A stretch of 64,000 bases of DNA from an uncultured Clostridia bacterium (GCA_934631985.1 CAKTYE010000005.1:8557-72556); one strand, 5' to 3'; numbered from the stretch's first letter, positions 1-8,367 are shown. A program made the numbers and translations. Notes: generated by a model not told the origin, from the sequence alone.

Positions 1-1
1 G

Positions 2-1381
2 AGCGGTCTGGACAAGTTCTTTGGCGTGACCGCCGCGGGGTCTTCCATTAAGGTGGAAATCATGGCGGGCCTGACCACGTTCTTCGCCATGGCTTACATC
101 ATCTTCGTGAACCCGAACATCCTCAATCAGTTCTACGTCATCACCGGGCAGACTGAAATGGCGGCGACGGTTGCCAGCAGCGTGTTTGTGGCGACCTGCC
201 TGAGCGCCTTTGTGGGTACCATGCTGATGGCTGTGTATGCCAAGCTGCCCTTCGCCCAGGCCTCCGGCATGGGCCTGAATGCTTTCTTTGCCTACACCGT
301 GATGCTGGGCAACGGCTACAGCTTCAATCAGGCGCTGGCCATCGTGTTCATCTCCGGCATCCTGTTCATTGTTATCACTGCCTTCGGCCTGCGCGAGGCG
401 ATCTACCGCGCCATCCCCAAGAATGTGCGTATCGCCATCAGCGCCGGTATCGGCATGTTCATTACCCTGATCGGTCTGCTGAACGCGGGCATCGTGGTCA
501 AGAGCGATGCGACTACCATTGCCATGCGTTCCTTCAACGTGTGGAATGCCGAGACGGCTGCGGCGCTGCTGTGCCTGATCGGCCTGCTGCTCACCGGCGT
601 GCTGATGAAGCTGAAGGTCAAGGGCGCGATCCTGATCTCCATCGTGGCCTGCACCCTCATCGGCATCCCCATGGGCGTGACCAACATTTCCGGCTTCAGC
701 TGGACCCTGCCGGACTTCGGCGCATGGGTGAATACGGGCCTGTTCAAGCTGGACTTCTCCGGCATTGTGGATACCTCCAACGGCTTCCTGGGTGGACTGT
801 TCTCCGTCATCATGGTGATCCTGTCCTTCTCCCTGGTGGATATGTTTGACACCATCGGTACCCTGGTGGGTACTGCGAACAAGGCTGGCATGATCGATGA
901 GAAGGGCGAAATGCCCCGCATGCGTCAGGCCATGATGGCGGACGCAATTGCCACCGCCGCTGGTGCGCTGATGGGCACTTCCACCGTCACCACCTATGTG
1001 GAAAGCTCCACCGGCATCAGCGAGGGCGGACGCACGGGCCTGACCTCTCTGACCACTGCCATCCTGTTCCTGCTGGCGCTGTTCCTTGCGCCCCTGGTCG
1101 GCATCGTGCCTTCTGCTGCCACTGCGCCTGCGTTCATCATCGTGGGCGTGATGATGCTGTCCTCCATCAAGTCTCTGGAGCTGGACGACATGACCGAGGC
1201 CATTCCCGCATTCCTGACCATCGTCATGATGCCCTTTGCCTACTCCATCGCTACGGGCATTGCTTTTGGCCTGATCTCCTACACCCTGCTGAAGCTGTTC
1301 TCCGGCCGTGTGAAGGAAATCAGTCCCGTGACGGCGGTGCTGGCGGTGATCTTCATCATTCGCTTTGCCTGCATGGCATAA
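2..1381 (+). CDS. NCS2-family purine permease, 5'-truncated by window edge
   Basis: This is probably a proton-coupled guanine/hypoxanthine uptake permease of the AzgA/PbuG branch of the NCS2 family. The reading frame is already open at base 2 with codons for SGLDKFFGVTAAGSS. That matches the usual start of the family just before the first membrane segment, so only a few codons are missing. The motif GLTTFFAMAYIIFVNP is the conserved first transmembrane segment, and roughly a dozen hydrophobic segments follow. The conserved stretch FDTIGTLVGTANKAG and the later STVTTYVESSTGISEGGRTG are family hallmarks that line the substrate site. The GTG at base 26 is an internal codon, not the likely start. 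A hairpin terminator follows directly. Purine specificity is inferred from family membership. Confidence 0.9.
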   Translation, partial: SGLDKFFGVTAAGSSIKVEIMAGLTTFFAMAYIIFVNPNILNQFYVITGQTEMAATVASSVFVATCLSAFVGTMLMAVYAKLPFAQASGMGLNAFFAYTVMLGNGYSFNQALAIVFISGILFIVITAFGLREAIYRAIPKNVRIAISAGIGMFITLIGLLNAGIVVKSDATTIAMRSFNVWNAETAAALLCLIGLLLTGVLMKLKVKGAILISIVACTLIGIPMGVTNISGFSWTLPDFGAWVNTGLFKLDFSGIVDTSNGFLGGLFSVIMVILSFSLVDMFDTIGTLVGTANKAGMIDEKGEMPRMRQAMMADAIATAAGALMGTSTVTTYVESSTGISEGGRTGLTSLTTAILFLLALFLAPLVGIVPSAATAPAFIIVGVMMLSSIKSLELDDMTEAIPAFLTIVMMPFAYSIATGIAFGLISYTLLKLFSGRVKEISPVTAVLAVIFIIRFACMA

Positions 1382-1407
1382 CGGGCTGCACAAAAAGTAA
1401 AAAACGA

Positions 1408-1447
1408 GGGAGGGCGTTCCTGCGCGGAGCGTTCTCCCTGTTCTTTA
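1408..1447 (+). terminator. Rho-independent terminator after the purine permease
   Basis: A 13-bp stem (bases 1408-1420 pairing with 1426-1438, with G-U pairs) and a short loop are followed by a T-rich tail. Confidence 0.75.
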
Positions 1448-1522
1448 TCCAAATTTACGACTTGTCATGGTGCTTGATCTGTCTTGGCAGGCGTTTTTTC
1501 TAATTGCATTTTGTCCCGTACC

Positions 1523-1747
1523 GCCCTCTATTATGCGGTGAAGCTGATCCTAACCTTTGTGGCGAATTACGACGGCCTGCGGGTGAACGCGCAGTTTGAG
1601 ATGCTTCGCGCCGATGGTACGGTGGTGCCCAACCTCTACTGCGGCGGAGAGGCAGCCCATACCGGCTCTTACAGCACGCTGGCTACCGCGCTGTTCAGCG
1701 GATGGCTGATCGGCGAAGAAGCCGCTGCTGCGATCCTTGGAAATTGA
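1523..1747 (+). pseudogene. C-terminal remnant of an FAD-dependent fumarate-reductase-like oxidoreductase
   Basis: Only about 75 codons remain. They read TALYYAVK, then a GLRVNAQFEMLRADGTVVPN stretch, NLYCGGEAA and a final ATALFSGWLIGEEAAA. This matches the C-terminal end of FAD_binding_2-family flavoproteins (fumarate reductase or 3-ketosteroid dehydrogenase type), where a GLxVN strand, the LYxGGEAA FAD-contact segment and a closing helix occur. The N-terminal FAD-binding Rossmann fold and the catalytic domain are absent. The preceding sequence is the terminator of the permease gene, so no promoter or start is evident. It is a deletion remnant and unlikely to make a functional enzyme. The family call is mine from motif recognition. 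Confidence 0.6.
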
Positions 1748-1785
1748 GTACCGGGTCGCTGCAATAAATCCCTGACATAGCAAAA

Positions 1786-1830
1786 CCTCCTGCTGCGGTT
1801 TTTACCAAGCCGCAGCAGGAGGCTGCTTTT
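1786..1830. terminator. Strong bidirectional terminator
   Basis: A perfect 13-bp stem (1786-1798 with 1810-1822) has an 11-nt loop, with T-rich sequence downstream on the plus strand and A-rich sequence upstream. It separates the oxidoreductase remnant from the convergent mscL. Confidence 0.85.
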
Positions 1831-1869
1831 TATACGCTGTTTCCCTGCAAACAATGCACATGGCAGCCC

Positions 1870-2295
1870 TTACTTATCCAGCATGCTGGTGCAGTGGGGG
1901 CAGCGGGTAGCCTCAATGTCAATGTCCGTCTTGCAGAAGGGGCATTTCTTGGTGGTGGGTGCAGCGGGAGCCTCGGGCTTCTTGCCCAGGTTCATCAGCT
2001 TGTTAACGCCGCGCATCAGGCAGAACAGGATGAACGCCATGATGATGAAGTTGACCACCGCAGACAGAAATGCGGAAGCGAAGCCGCCTACGTCCGCCCA
2101 GGTGTAGCTGGCTGCGCCGGTCAGCTCGTTCAGAATGGGATTGATGAAGTTATCCGTCAGCGAGGTAACGATGCCGGAAAACGCGCCGCCGATGATCACG
2201 CCGACCGCCATGTCCATCACGTTGCCGCGCAGTGCGAACTTCTTAAATTCCTCCATGAATTTTGCAATGCCCTTGCCCTGCTTTTTCAGATCCAT
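1870..2295 (-). CDS. mscL: Large-conductance mechanosensitive channel MscL with C-terminal zinc ribbon
   Basis: This is a membrane channel that opens under hypo-osmotic shock to release solutes. The protein has 141 residues. FKKFALRGNVMDMAVGVIIGGAFSGIVTSL is split between an amphipathic N-terminal helix and TM1 and is diagnostic of the family. A periplasm-facing loop follows, then TM2 (FIIMAFILFCLMRGVNKL). The last 30 residues differ from the short charged helix of the E. coli protein: KKCPFCKTDIDIEATRCPHC contains two CxxC knuckles, a rubredoxin-like zinc ribbon that would sit in the cytoplasm below the pore. The start is supported by an AGGAGG site 8 nt upstream. The channel role is well established for the family. 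A gating or sensing role for the zinc ribbon is speculation. Confidence 0.95.
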   Translation of the reverse strand: MDLKKQGKGIAKFMEEFKKFALRGNVMDMAVGVIIGGAFSGIVTSLTDNFINPILNELTGAASYTWADVGGFASAFLSAVVNFIIMAFILFCLMRGVNKLMNLGKKPEAPAAPTTKKCPFCKTDIDIEATRCPHCTSMLDK

Positions 2296-2400
2296 GAAAT
2301 TTTCCTCCTAGCCTTTCATGCGTACAGCTGCGCTTGCGGAGCCTGCGGCTCAAACAATAGGTAGTATAGCACGGGCGGCGATGCCTTGCAAACCTAATCC

Positions 2401-2447
2401 CAAAAACGGACGGTCTTTTCTCCCAAGCAAGGGAAAAAACCGTCCGA
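2401..2447 (-). terminator. Terminator for the membrane protein gene upstream of mscL
   Basis: An 8-bp GC-rich stem (2407-2414 with 2439-2446) is extended by a T-rich/A-rich inner stem and followed by a T run on the minus strand. It lies just past the stop of the 2452-2991 gene, so mscL needs its own promoter. Confidence 0.75.
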
Positions 2448-2451
2448 CGTT

Positions 2452-2991
2452 TTAATTGTCCAGCACCTGCACCATGGTCAGCCCGCGTATGCGCCACTGC
2501 CCGTTCTCCTTCACCAGCACGGCGCGGTATTTCGCGCTCTGCCAGGTGGGCGGATACAGCGCCTCGGAGCCGCCCGCTGCGATCAGCGCGTCCGCAGCGG
2601 TTCCCTTGGCGCGTCCGTCAATGCGGGGGATACGCTCGGTGATGTCTGCCCGGGCGGTGTCCTCCCAGGGCCAGCACCACATCCACTCCATTTCCAGCCG
2701 ATGGTCGATGCCGCGAATGTTGTAGTTCTTATAGGGCGAGGTTCCCTGCTGCACCGAGAGCAGCACCTGATCCTGTTCCAAAAAGCTTGGCATGAAATAC
2801 TTCGTCAGCTCGTTGGCGTCCGCGTCCATCATGACGACCTGCGCACGATAGGCCATGCCGTCCTTCAGCACCACATAGATGTTCGCAACGTTCATGGCGT
2901 AATAAAAGGTGACGATCATCAGCCCCAGCACAATGCTGATCAGCAGCAGCCTGGAGGCGATATACCATACAAATCGACGCAAATACTTCAA
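2452..2991 (-). CDS. Membrane-anchored protein of unknown function
   Basis: I do not recognise this 179-residue protein. From the TTG start it reads MKYLRRFVWYIASRL, then one long hydrophobic helix (LLISIVLGLMIVTFYYAMNVANIYVVL), so it is anchored in the membrane with the rest probably outside. The external part, about 140 residues, has a WMWCWPWEDTARADI segment and ends in a two-strand motif (YRAVLVKENGQWRIRGLTMVQVL). Motifs like that are common at the end of NTF2-like or lipoprotein folds. TTG was chosen because AAGGAG lies 8 nt upstream. An ATG at 3018 is in frame but has no good ribosome site. It is divergent from the LysM gene. Confidence 0.7.
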   Translation of the reverse strand: MKYLRRFVWYIASRLLLISIVLGLMIVTFYYAMNVANIYVVLKDGMAYRAQVVMMDADANELTKYFMPSFLEQDQVLLSVQQGTSPYKNYNIRGIDHRLEMEWMWCWPWEDTARADITERIPRIDGRAKGTAADALIAAGGSEALYPPTWQSAKYRAVLVKENGQWRIRGLTMVQVLDN

Positions 2992-3131
2992 GGCTTCCGC
3001 TCCTTCATGCGTAATCATCCATTCAACGGAGAACCGGGGCTACAGCATGCATTATACGCTATTTTTCCCGGAATGGGAAGGGGGCGCGCCCGCATATGCT
3101 TTTGCGAAGCAACAGGAAAGGAGCGCATCAC

Positions 3132-3914
3132 ATGACGGAACGAAAGGATGGAACCTCCCCGGCGGAGAAGACCTGCGCCTATGAATACACGGTAAAGCGG
3201 GGGGACAGCTTTTATCTCATTGCCCATCGGCTGGGCGTACCCCTGCGGGATTTGCTGGATGCGAACCCGGACGTGAACCCCGCGCGGCTGATGGTGGGTG
3301 ATGTGCTGTGCATCCCCTTGGAGGAGGACGACGCACCGCAGGAGCCTGACGTGCCGCAGACGACCGTGCCTCAGACGGAGACTGCGCCGCAGACAACCAC
3401 GCCGCAGACGGGGACTGTGCCGAAGGCAACTACGTCTCAGACGACCGCGCAGCAGGCAGCGCCATCGCAGGAGCAGTCCACCACCGACACGGACGAGGTG
3501 GAGGAGGAGCTTGCCGAGGGGCAGATTGCAGACGGCGCACTGGACACGCCCGCGTCCCCCGGCGAAGGACCTGAACCCGACCAGAACGCCGTCTGCCCGG
3601 ATGCGCTGCGTTATACCCTGAAGCAGGGTGAAACGCTGACGGATGTGCAGGTAGCCCGCGGCCTGACCTGGCACACGCTGGAGCAGGCGAATCCCACGGC
3701 TGACCTGACGCAGGTAAAGGAAGGGGAAACGCTGTGTGTCCCGGAGGAGAACATTCCCTGCGAGACGGTACATACGGTGCGTCTGATGACGGAGGACACG
3801 CTGGAGGGGCTGGCGCTGCGTTACAATGTGTCAGTAGGGGCGCTGCTTCGGGCAAATCCCTGCTTAGCCCCGGCGGATTTTGTGGCGGGAGCATGTATTG
3901 CGTTGCCGGAGTAA
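3132..3914 (+). CDS. LysM-repeat protein with three LysM domains
   Basis: This 260-residue protein carries three LysM-type modules, which bind N-acetylglucosamine polymers such as peptidoglycan. The first is near residues 17-60 (YTVKRGDSFYLIAHRLGVPL ... DANPDVNP ... GDVLCIP). The second is around 160-205 (YTLKQGETLTDVQVARGLTW ... ANPTADL ... GETLCVPEE). The third, at the C-terminus, is more diverged (TVRLMTEDTLEGLALRYNVS ... RANPCLAP). A linker rich in P, Q and T with repeated PQTT-like units joins the first two. There is no signal peptide, which is unusual for a wall-binding protein. It resembles the spore-coat or cytoplasmic LysM proteins of clostridia. AGGAAAGGAG precedes the chosen ATG by about 9 nt. 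Confidence 0.85.
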   Translation: MTERKDGTSPAEKTCAYEYTVKRGDSFYLIAHRLGVPLRDLLDANPDVNPARLMVGDVLCIPLEEDDAPQEPDVPQTTVPQTETAPQTTTPQTGTVPKATTSQTTAQQAAPSQEQSTTDTDEVEEELAEGQIADGALDTPASPGEGPEPDQNAVCPDALRYTLKQGETLTDVQVARGLTWHTLEQANPTADLTQVKEGETLCVPEENIPCETVHTVRLMTEDTLEGLALRYNVSVGALLRANPCLAPADFVAGACIALPE

Positions 3915-4030
3915 AGGGGAAAGGAAGTTTTGAAAGCATATCGACGTGAGACTTTATCTCCTCTTTTACAGAGGAGATAGGGCAATGTGCCGTTAGGGGG
4001 GGCAGGTAAGCCGAATCCCCGCGCCAGCGC

Positions 4031-4100
4031 GAGACTTTAACTTGCCTCCTTCCGCAGAAGGAGGGGGATCGCTCGCCGGGAGGCGAGTGGTGGAAGATAG
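4031..4100 (+). repeat. Intergenic repeat family A, copy 1
   Basis: This roughly 70-bp element begins GAGACTTTA and ends GTGGTGGAAGATAG. It is also present at 6542-6611 with a few substitutions. It holds two small palindromes (around CCTTCCGCAGAAGG and around a CGCTCGCC/GGCGAG pair). A shorter related start occurs near 3950-3990. The stretch 3915-4605 has no gene that I can support. Confidence 0.75.
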
Positions 4101-4125
4101 ACTCATCTGATGGGGCACCGGACAG

Positions 4126-4460
4126 CTTATAAAGTCACAGCCATATCCCCATTCCCGGCGGCACACGACTGCGCTGGGATTCCAGCTAGAGAGTATTTCG
4201 TCCGTCTGCGGACGGACGACCCACTTTGCACGCGGGCAAAGTGGGCAAAGCCGCCCGGGGGGCCAGCCAAATTTTCCATGCAGCTAAGGCTGGCCCCCGG
4301 ACCCCATAAGCGCTCCCAGCCATCGTTCGGATCGGAGCCTTCCCAGGGGGACACAACCGGGTTCTCCTTTGGTTCCGCTCCATGGCATTCCGGCGGCTGA
4401 CCATATACAGCCGCCGGAACGCCTTGGCGCTTAGGACTGGCGTATGCAACAAAAGTTACC
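4126..4460 (-). repeat. Structured intergenic repeat family B, copy 1 (inverted)
   Basis: This 335-bp element recurs at 19241-19577 and, shortened, at 35299-35603. Copies differ by scattered substitutions and single-base indels that break any shared reading frame, so it is not a coding repeat. Read on the minus strand it contains, in order: a 12-bp hairpin around CCGGCGGCTG, an 11-bp hairpin around GGGGGCCAGCC, a 10-bp hairpin (CCCACTTTGC at 4220-4229 with 4236-4245) and a GTCCGTC palindrome. It lies between the convergent LysM and yqeY genes. Confidence 0.85.
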
Positions 4461-4525
4461 CGCACTGAAAGCCGCATGCTCCCTCATCTCACATCAAGAC
4501 CATCTTCTCACATTTCCCGCCCCAA

Positions 4526-4575
4526 AAATAAAAAACAGGGAACGTTTTCCACCAAAATGCGTGGACACGCTCCCT
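4526..4575 (-). terminator. Terminator for the yqeY gene
   Basis: A 15-16 bp stem (4537-4552 with 4561-4575) is followed on the minus strand by a T-rich run. Confidence 0.8.
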
Positions 4576-4605
4576 ATTTCATTCACCCATCTATTTCCCA
4601 GTCAT

Positions 4606-5055
4606 TCACCCATTCATCTTCGCCGTCAGCACCTTATTCACCAACGCGCTGTCCGCCTTGCCCTTCACGCGGGGCATCAGGGTCTTCATGATAAGGCCCT
4701 TGTCCTTTGCCGTGGGGGCAGTGATGTTCAGCTCGGCAAGCACAGCGTCCAGCACAGCGGTGATCTCGGCCTCGTCCATCATCTTGGGCGCAAACTCCTG
4801 ATACACGGCAATGCGGGCGGTATTCTCTGCCAGCACATCATCGCGGCCCGCGGGCGCGGTGTCGATGGCCTCCTGGCACTGCTTGATCTCCTTGAGAATG
4901 ACGGCGTTCTCCTCCTCCTCGGTGAGATCAGCACGCTTATCAATGGCTTTGTTTTTCAGAGCGCTGAGCAGCATGGACAGAGATTCCTTGCGCTCCTTGT
5001 TCTTGTCCTTCATGGCCTGCATCATGGCAGCGCGAACCACATCGATCTTCGACAT
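4606..5055 (-). CDS. GatB/YqeY-domain protein
   Basis: This is a 149-residue cytoplasmic protein of the YqeY family, which is homologous to the C-terminal tail domain of the GatB and GatE amidotransferase subunits that contacts tRNA. Recognisable features are the N-terminal VRAAMMQAMKDKNKERKESL helix, the LSALKNKAIDK segment and the C-terminal stretch KDKGLIMKTLMPRVKGKADS followed by ALVNKV, the conserved GK-rich end of the family. The start ATG at 5055 is preceded by AAAGGA. An ORF start 30 nt further upstream lacks a ribosome site. In Firmicutes yqeY usually follows rpsU; here it stands alone with its own terminator. Its molecular role is not firmly established. Confidence 0.9.
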   Translation of the reverse strand: MSKIDVVRAAMMQAMKDKNKERKESLSMLLSALKNKAIDKRADLTEEEENAVILKEIKQCQEAIDTAPAGRDDVLAENTARIAVYQEFAPKMMDEAEITAVLDAVLAELNITAPTAKDKGLIMKTLMPRVKGKADSALVNKVLTAKMNG

Positions 5056-5127
5056 TACGATCATCCTTTCTGTGCTTATGCGCAAAAACTATTTTACGCT
5101 TTGCACGGGCGTTTGTCCAGGGTGTGT

Positions 5128-5448
5128 TTATGTATAGGAAAAGTCAAGCAGCGTAGCCTGACCAATGATGCGGCTTGCGATTTGGATAGGATAAGTTCTG
5201 CCTATGAACAGGCTATGCTCCACTTTGGAGTAGGCTTCATGGTTATCGATGGTGAAAAACTGCACAAAAACCAGATACTCTGTATTCCAGTAATACATTT
5301 TTTCGTTGCTTGTTACCATGCCTGAAAACAGATTTCCTCCCAGGTTAAATGCAGGCATTAGTGTCCTTTGAGCATCATATCCGGGCCATTCGCGGCATGG
5401 CCCGGAGGTTTTGGGAAAAAACACAATTTTCATCAACGCTTCTAGCAT
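5128..5448 (-). CDS. Small conserved-looking hypothetical protein
   Basis: I do not recognise this 106-residue protein. It has no signal peptide or membrane helix. The body is strand-rich, with LMPAFNLGGNLFSGMV, then EKMYYWNTEYLVFVQFFTID, then FIGRTYPIQIASRIIGQATLLDFSY. The alternating pattern and the GRTYPIQIASRIIGQA segment suggest a small beta-barrel, perhaps like elongation-factor accessory domains, but this is only an impression. AGGAG lies about 10 nt before the ATG at 5448, while the upstream GTG at 5457 is too close to it. The gene is divergent from the rlmA-like gene. Confidence 0.6.
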   Translation of the reverse strand: MLEALMKIVFFPKTSGPCREWPGYDAQRTLMPAFNLGGNLFSGMVTSNEKMYYWNTEYLVFVQFFTIDNHEAYSKVEHSLFIGRTYPIQIASRIIGQATLLDFSYT

Positions 5449-5642
5449 ATGCTTCACTCCTATTTAACCTGCAATACTGCAAGGACGAAAATCAGCGTTT
5501 TATCGGTGATAAAACGAGGCTTGAACATACAGCCGTGCTTGCAAAGCTGCCGCCTGGTGATTTTAGAAGCCTGCCTTGTTGCCCCGCTGGACTTTCCGGT
5601 GAAAAACAAGTATACTGATGCCGGGGAAAGGTGGCGGAACCA

Positions 5643-6476
5643 ATGCAGTCCAAGCGGGAAAGACTTTTTCAGGCAGCGGAGCGTATGGACGTACTGCGCT
5701 GCCGTATATGCGGCGGGGCGCTGCAGGCAACGGGTGCGAGCTTCGTATGCGCGGCGGGACACACCCAGGATGTGAACCGCAAGGGCTATATCAATTGCCT
5801 GAGCAAGCCTCATCCGACGTATTACGATCAGGCGCTTTTTGACGCGCGGCGGCAGGTGTTTGACGCGGGCTGCTATGCGCCGGTGGTGGAGGCAATCACG
5901 TCCCTTTTGCCTGACGGCCCGCAATGCCTGCTGGACGCGGGCTGCGGCGAGGGCTACTACCTGCATGCGCTGCTGTCTCAGCATCCGGATTGGACGGGCG
6001 CGGGCGTGGACATCAGCCGAGAAGCGATTGAGCGGGCCACGGATTGGCCCTGCTGCGCCCTATGGGCCGTGGCGGACCTGAGCAAGCTGCCCTTCCGCGA
6101 GAACAGCTTCACAGCGGTGCTGGACGTGCTGACCCCTGCCAATTACCAGGCGTTTGCCCGGGTGCTTGCGCCGGGCGGAAGGCTCATTAAGGTATATCCC
6201 GGTACGGAGTATTTGAAGGAGCTGCGTGAGGCGCGGGGGATGGCGCTGTATGCTGACGCGGAGGTAGGAGATTACTTAGCGGCGCATTGTCATGTTGTGG
6301 GGGAACGGCATGTGCATACGGCGGTGCCTGTGACTCCGGAGCTTTGGCGGGCGTTTGTGTGGATGACGCCGCTGAATCAGGATTTAAGCGCCGCTGAAAA
6401 GGATGCGCTGGCAGCGCGGCCTGCGTCACAGGTGACGATTGATTTGCATGTGGCTTGCGGGGCAATGCGCACCTAA
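5643..6476 (+). CDS. rlmA: 23S rRNA (guanine-N1)-methyltransferase, RlmA family
   Basis: The enzyme is predicted to methylate N1 of a guanine in helix 35 of 23S rRNA (G745 or G748), as RlmA(I), RlmA(II) and TlrB do. The protein has 277 residues. Its N-terminal zinc finger is C20-x2-C23-x12-C36-x3-H40 (CRIC ... CAAGH), followed by the family signature DVNRKGYINCLSK. The SAM-binding Rossmann core starts near residue 97 with LLDAGCGEGYY, followed by GVDISREAI and the motif LDVLTPANYQ. Subclass I versus II cannot be decided here. The ATG at 5643 was chosen over the GTG at 5631 because an AAAGGTGG site lies about 9 nt upstream. Confidence 0.88.
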   Translation: MQSKRERLFQAAERMDVLRCRICGGALQATGASFVCAAGHTQDVNRKGYINCLSKPHPTYYDQALFDARRQVFDAGCYAPVVEAITSLLPDGPQCLLDAGCGEGYYLHALLSQHPDWTGAGVDISREAIERATDWPCCALWAVADLSKLPFRENSFTAVLDVLTPANYQAFARVLAPGGRLIKVYPGTEYLKELREARGMALYADAEVGDYLAAHCHVVGERHVHTAVPVTPELWRAFVWMTPLNQDLSAAEKDALAARPASQVTIDLHVACGAMRT

Positions 6477-6541
6477 CTTCATTCTTGCAAAGCGCTCAAG
6501 GGCTGGAAGAAGCAGTCTTTTCAGCTTTCCATCACCAGCAC

Positions 6542-6611
6542 GAGACTTTAGCTTGCCTCCTTCCGCAGAAGGAAGGGGACCGCTCGCCTTTAGGCAAGTG
6601 GTGGAAGATAA
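6542..6611 (+). repeat. Intergenic repeat family A, copy 2
   Basis: This is a second copy of the element at 4031-4100, in the same orientation. It keeps the start GAGACTTTA and the end AGTGGTGGAAGATA. The gap 6477-6774 contains this element and a family C element, and no gene. Confidence 0.75.
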
Positions 6612-6648
6612 GCTCCCCCGCTACAGCTGCCAGCAGTTTCAATAGCGG

Positions 6649-6710
6649 GCTTTCGCGTCTGCGGACGCGACCAGGGCTTTCCGCTCGCCCTTTGGAAATC
6701 TTCGGGGCGC
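6649..6710 (+). repeat. Intergenic repeat family C, copy 1
   Basis: This roughly 60-bp element contains the palindrome CGCGTCTGCGGACGCG, then CAGGGCTTTCCG and a CTTCGG end. It is shared with 35644-35705 (direct) and 49604-49700 (inverted, longer). Confidence 0.7.
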
Positions 6711-6774
6711 ATGCAGCAGTCAGCAATGCCAGCAAAAAAGGGGCTTTGCTTTACTTCCGTTGTGTTGCGCGCAC

Positions 6775-7650
6775 TTAACTCCCTGCCAGCACCGTGATCA
6801 AATGGATCTGCGGCTTGGCAAACAGGCGCATTGGCACGACAGAGGTGCCTACGCCGTTGCTTACCAGAATCTTGGCGCGATTGGCTTCATACCAGCCGCG
6901 CCAGTAACGGCCGCTGGTGCGGGCCATGGGCAGGATAGGCTGACCCAGCAGGGTGATCTGTCCACCGTGGGTGTGACCGCACAGCGCAAGGTCAAACCAG
7001 CTCTTGTCCCCGTTTTGATCCTTTGCGTCCAGCGCCTGGGTCAGGCTGGCGGGCGAGTGGCTCAGGTAGATGACGAAATCGCTGCGTCTGACCTGCGCCG
7101 CGACCCCGGCAACGTCCGGGAAGCCGTTGTCCACATCATCGATGCCTGCCAGATAGATGTAGTCTGCGCCGATCTTCAGGCGAGTCACGCTGTTGACCAG
7201 CGGCGTGACCCCGGCGGCATACATGGCCTCCTCCAGCTTGCGCAGGTTGCTTTCCGGCTCGGTGCGGTCATGATTGCCCAACACGGCGGCGGTGAGGTAT
7301 CGCGCATGAAAGGACGGCGCGTTCTCAAAAAAGGCGATGGCCTCCTCTGATGTGTTGGCATAATCGCCGCCCAGCAGGATAATATCCGGGTTCAGGCTGT
7401 TGACCCGGGTCACAAGGTCCTGCACCCGGCGCATGGAATAGAACTTTCCCTGATGGATGTCGGTCAGATAGACGATCTTCAGCCGGGCAATGTTCCGGGG
7501 CAGATCGGTGGAGGTCAGCGTAGTCGTCTCCACCTCCAGCGTCCATGGCTCCACAAAGGGAGCCAGCAGCGCCAGCACCAGCAGGATACCCAGCGCCCAG
7601 CCTATATAGCGGCTCTTTCGCCGCGCCTGATGTCGTCCACGATAGCCCAT
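6775..7650 (-). CDS. Membrane-anchored calcineurin-like metallophosphoesterase
   Basis: This is a two-metal phosphoesterase of the YaeI/YkuE type, 291 residues. A basic N-terminus is followed by one hydrophobic helix (residues 16-32), which anchors the catalytic domain outside the membrane. The metal-binding motifs are all present in order: TDIHQGKF (D64, H66), LLGGDYAN (D96), LGNHD (125-128), YLSHSP and CGHTHGGQ. Relatives hydrolyse phosphodiesters, including UDP-diacylglucosamine in some cases, but the substrate here is unknown. GGGAGGTG precedes the ATG. The gene is divergent from the flavin reductase gene, so the two share the short region 7651-7755. Confidence 0.9.
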   Translation of the reverse strand: MGYRGRHQARRKSRYIGWALGILLVLALLAPFVEPWTLEVETTTLTSTDLPRNIARLKIVYLTDIHQGKFYSMRRVQDLVTRVNSLNPDIILLGGDYANTSEEAIAFFENAPSFHARYLTAAVLGNHDRTEPESNLRKLEEAMYAAGVTPLVNSVTRLKIGADYIYLAGIDDVDNGFPDVAGVAAQVRRSDFVIYLSHSPASLTQALDAKDQNGDKSWFDLALCGHTHGGQITLLGQPILPMARTSGRYWRGWYEANRAKILVSNGVGTSVVPMRLFAKPQIHLITVLAGS

Positions 7651-7755
7651 GGGGCGGCACCTCCCTTTCGCCTGCGGTTTGTGGGGCTATTGTACACCAC
7701 CCCCGCCCACCCTGGCAAGGGCCGAAAAAGCACCGATTCAGAAAGGATGAATAGC

Positions 7756-8367
7756 ATGGCCTCCTTCCGTACCTTTTCTCCCTGTCCCCTGCTCAGTCCT
7801 GTGCCGGTGGTATTGGTCAGCTGCCGGGGAACAGCGCCCGATGCAAAGCCAAACCTGCTGACCGTGGCCTGGGCCGGGACGGTCAACAGCAACCCGCCCA
7901 TGGTCTCCATCAGCGTACGCAAGGAGCGCTATTCTTACGCCATGCTGAAGGAAAGCGGCGAGTTCGTCATCAATCTGGTGGATGACGCACACTGCCGCGC
8001 CCTGGACTACTGCGGCGTGAAAAGCGGACGCAATGTGGACAAATGGGCGGAAACGGGTCTTACGCCCATGCCTGCGGACGGGCTGACCCTTGCCCCCGCT
8101 GTGGCGGAAAGCCCCGCCTATCTCAGCTGCAAGGTGAAGCAGGTGATCCCGCTGGGCAGCCACGACCTGTTTCTTGCGCAGATCGTCAGCGTTGCGGCCC
8201 AGGAGCGGTTCTTTGCCCCGGACGGCTCGCTTCATCTGGAAGCGGCCCATTTGGTGAGCTACACTCATGGGGTCTATCAGCGGTGCGAGGGAGCGTTGGG
8301 CTTCTTCGGCTATTCGCTGGCCCGGGACGAGGTGCGGAAAAAGCGCCTTGCCACCTACTGGAAATAA
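7756..8367 (+). CDS. Flavin reductase family / flavoredoxin-like FMN protein
   Basis: This is a 203-residue split-barrel FMN-binding protein related to flavin reductases and to flavoredoxins of anaerobes. Recognisable parts are PVVLVSCRG, PNLLTVAWAGTVNSNPPMVS (the flavin-binding core), SGEFVINLV and the C-terminal GYSLARDEVRKKRLATYWK. The likely role is electron transfer or flavin reduction in the cytoplasm; the partner is unknown. The ATG at 7756 has GAAAGG 9 nt upstream, whereas an in-frame ATG at 7747 abuts that site. It begins a cluster in which trmO follows after 13 nt and the radical SAM gene overlaps trmO, so the three are probably co-transcribed. Confidence 0.85.
   Translation: MASFRTFSPCPLLSPVPVVLVSCRGTAPDAKPNLLTVAWAGTVNSNPPMVSISVRKERYSYAMLKESGEFVINLVDDAHCRALDYCGVKSGRNVDKWAETGLTPMPADGLTLAPAVAESPAYLSCKVKQVIPLGSHDLFLAQIVSVAAQERFFAPDGSLHLEAAHLVSYTHGVYQRCEGALGFFGYSLARDEVRKKRLATYWK

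Noticed and set aside
1484..1522. N-terminal part of the 87-codon frame holding the oxidoreductase remnant
   Set aside because: The first 13 codons show no similarity to the family and have no ribosome site; only the later part is called, as a remnant.
4186..4452. Open frames inside family B repeats (for example KAFRRLYMVSRRNAMERN)
   Set aside because: The three copies share this start but then diverge into different frames through indels, while hairpin pairing is preserved. Structure, not protein, is conserved.
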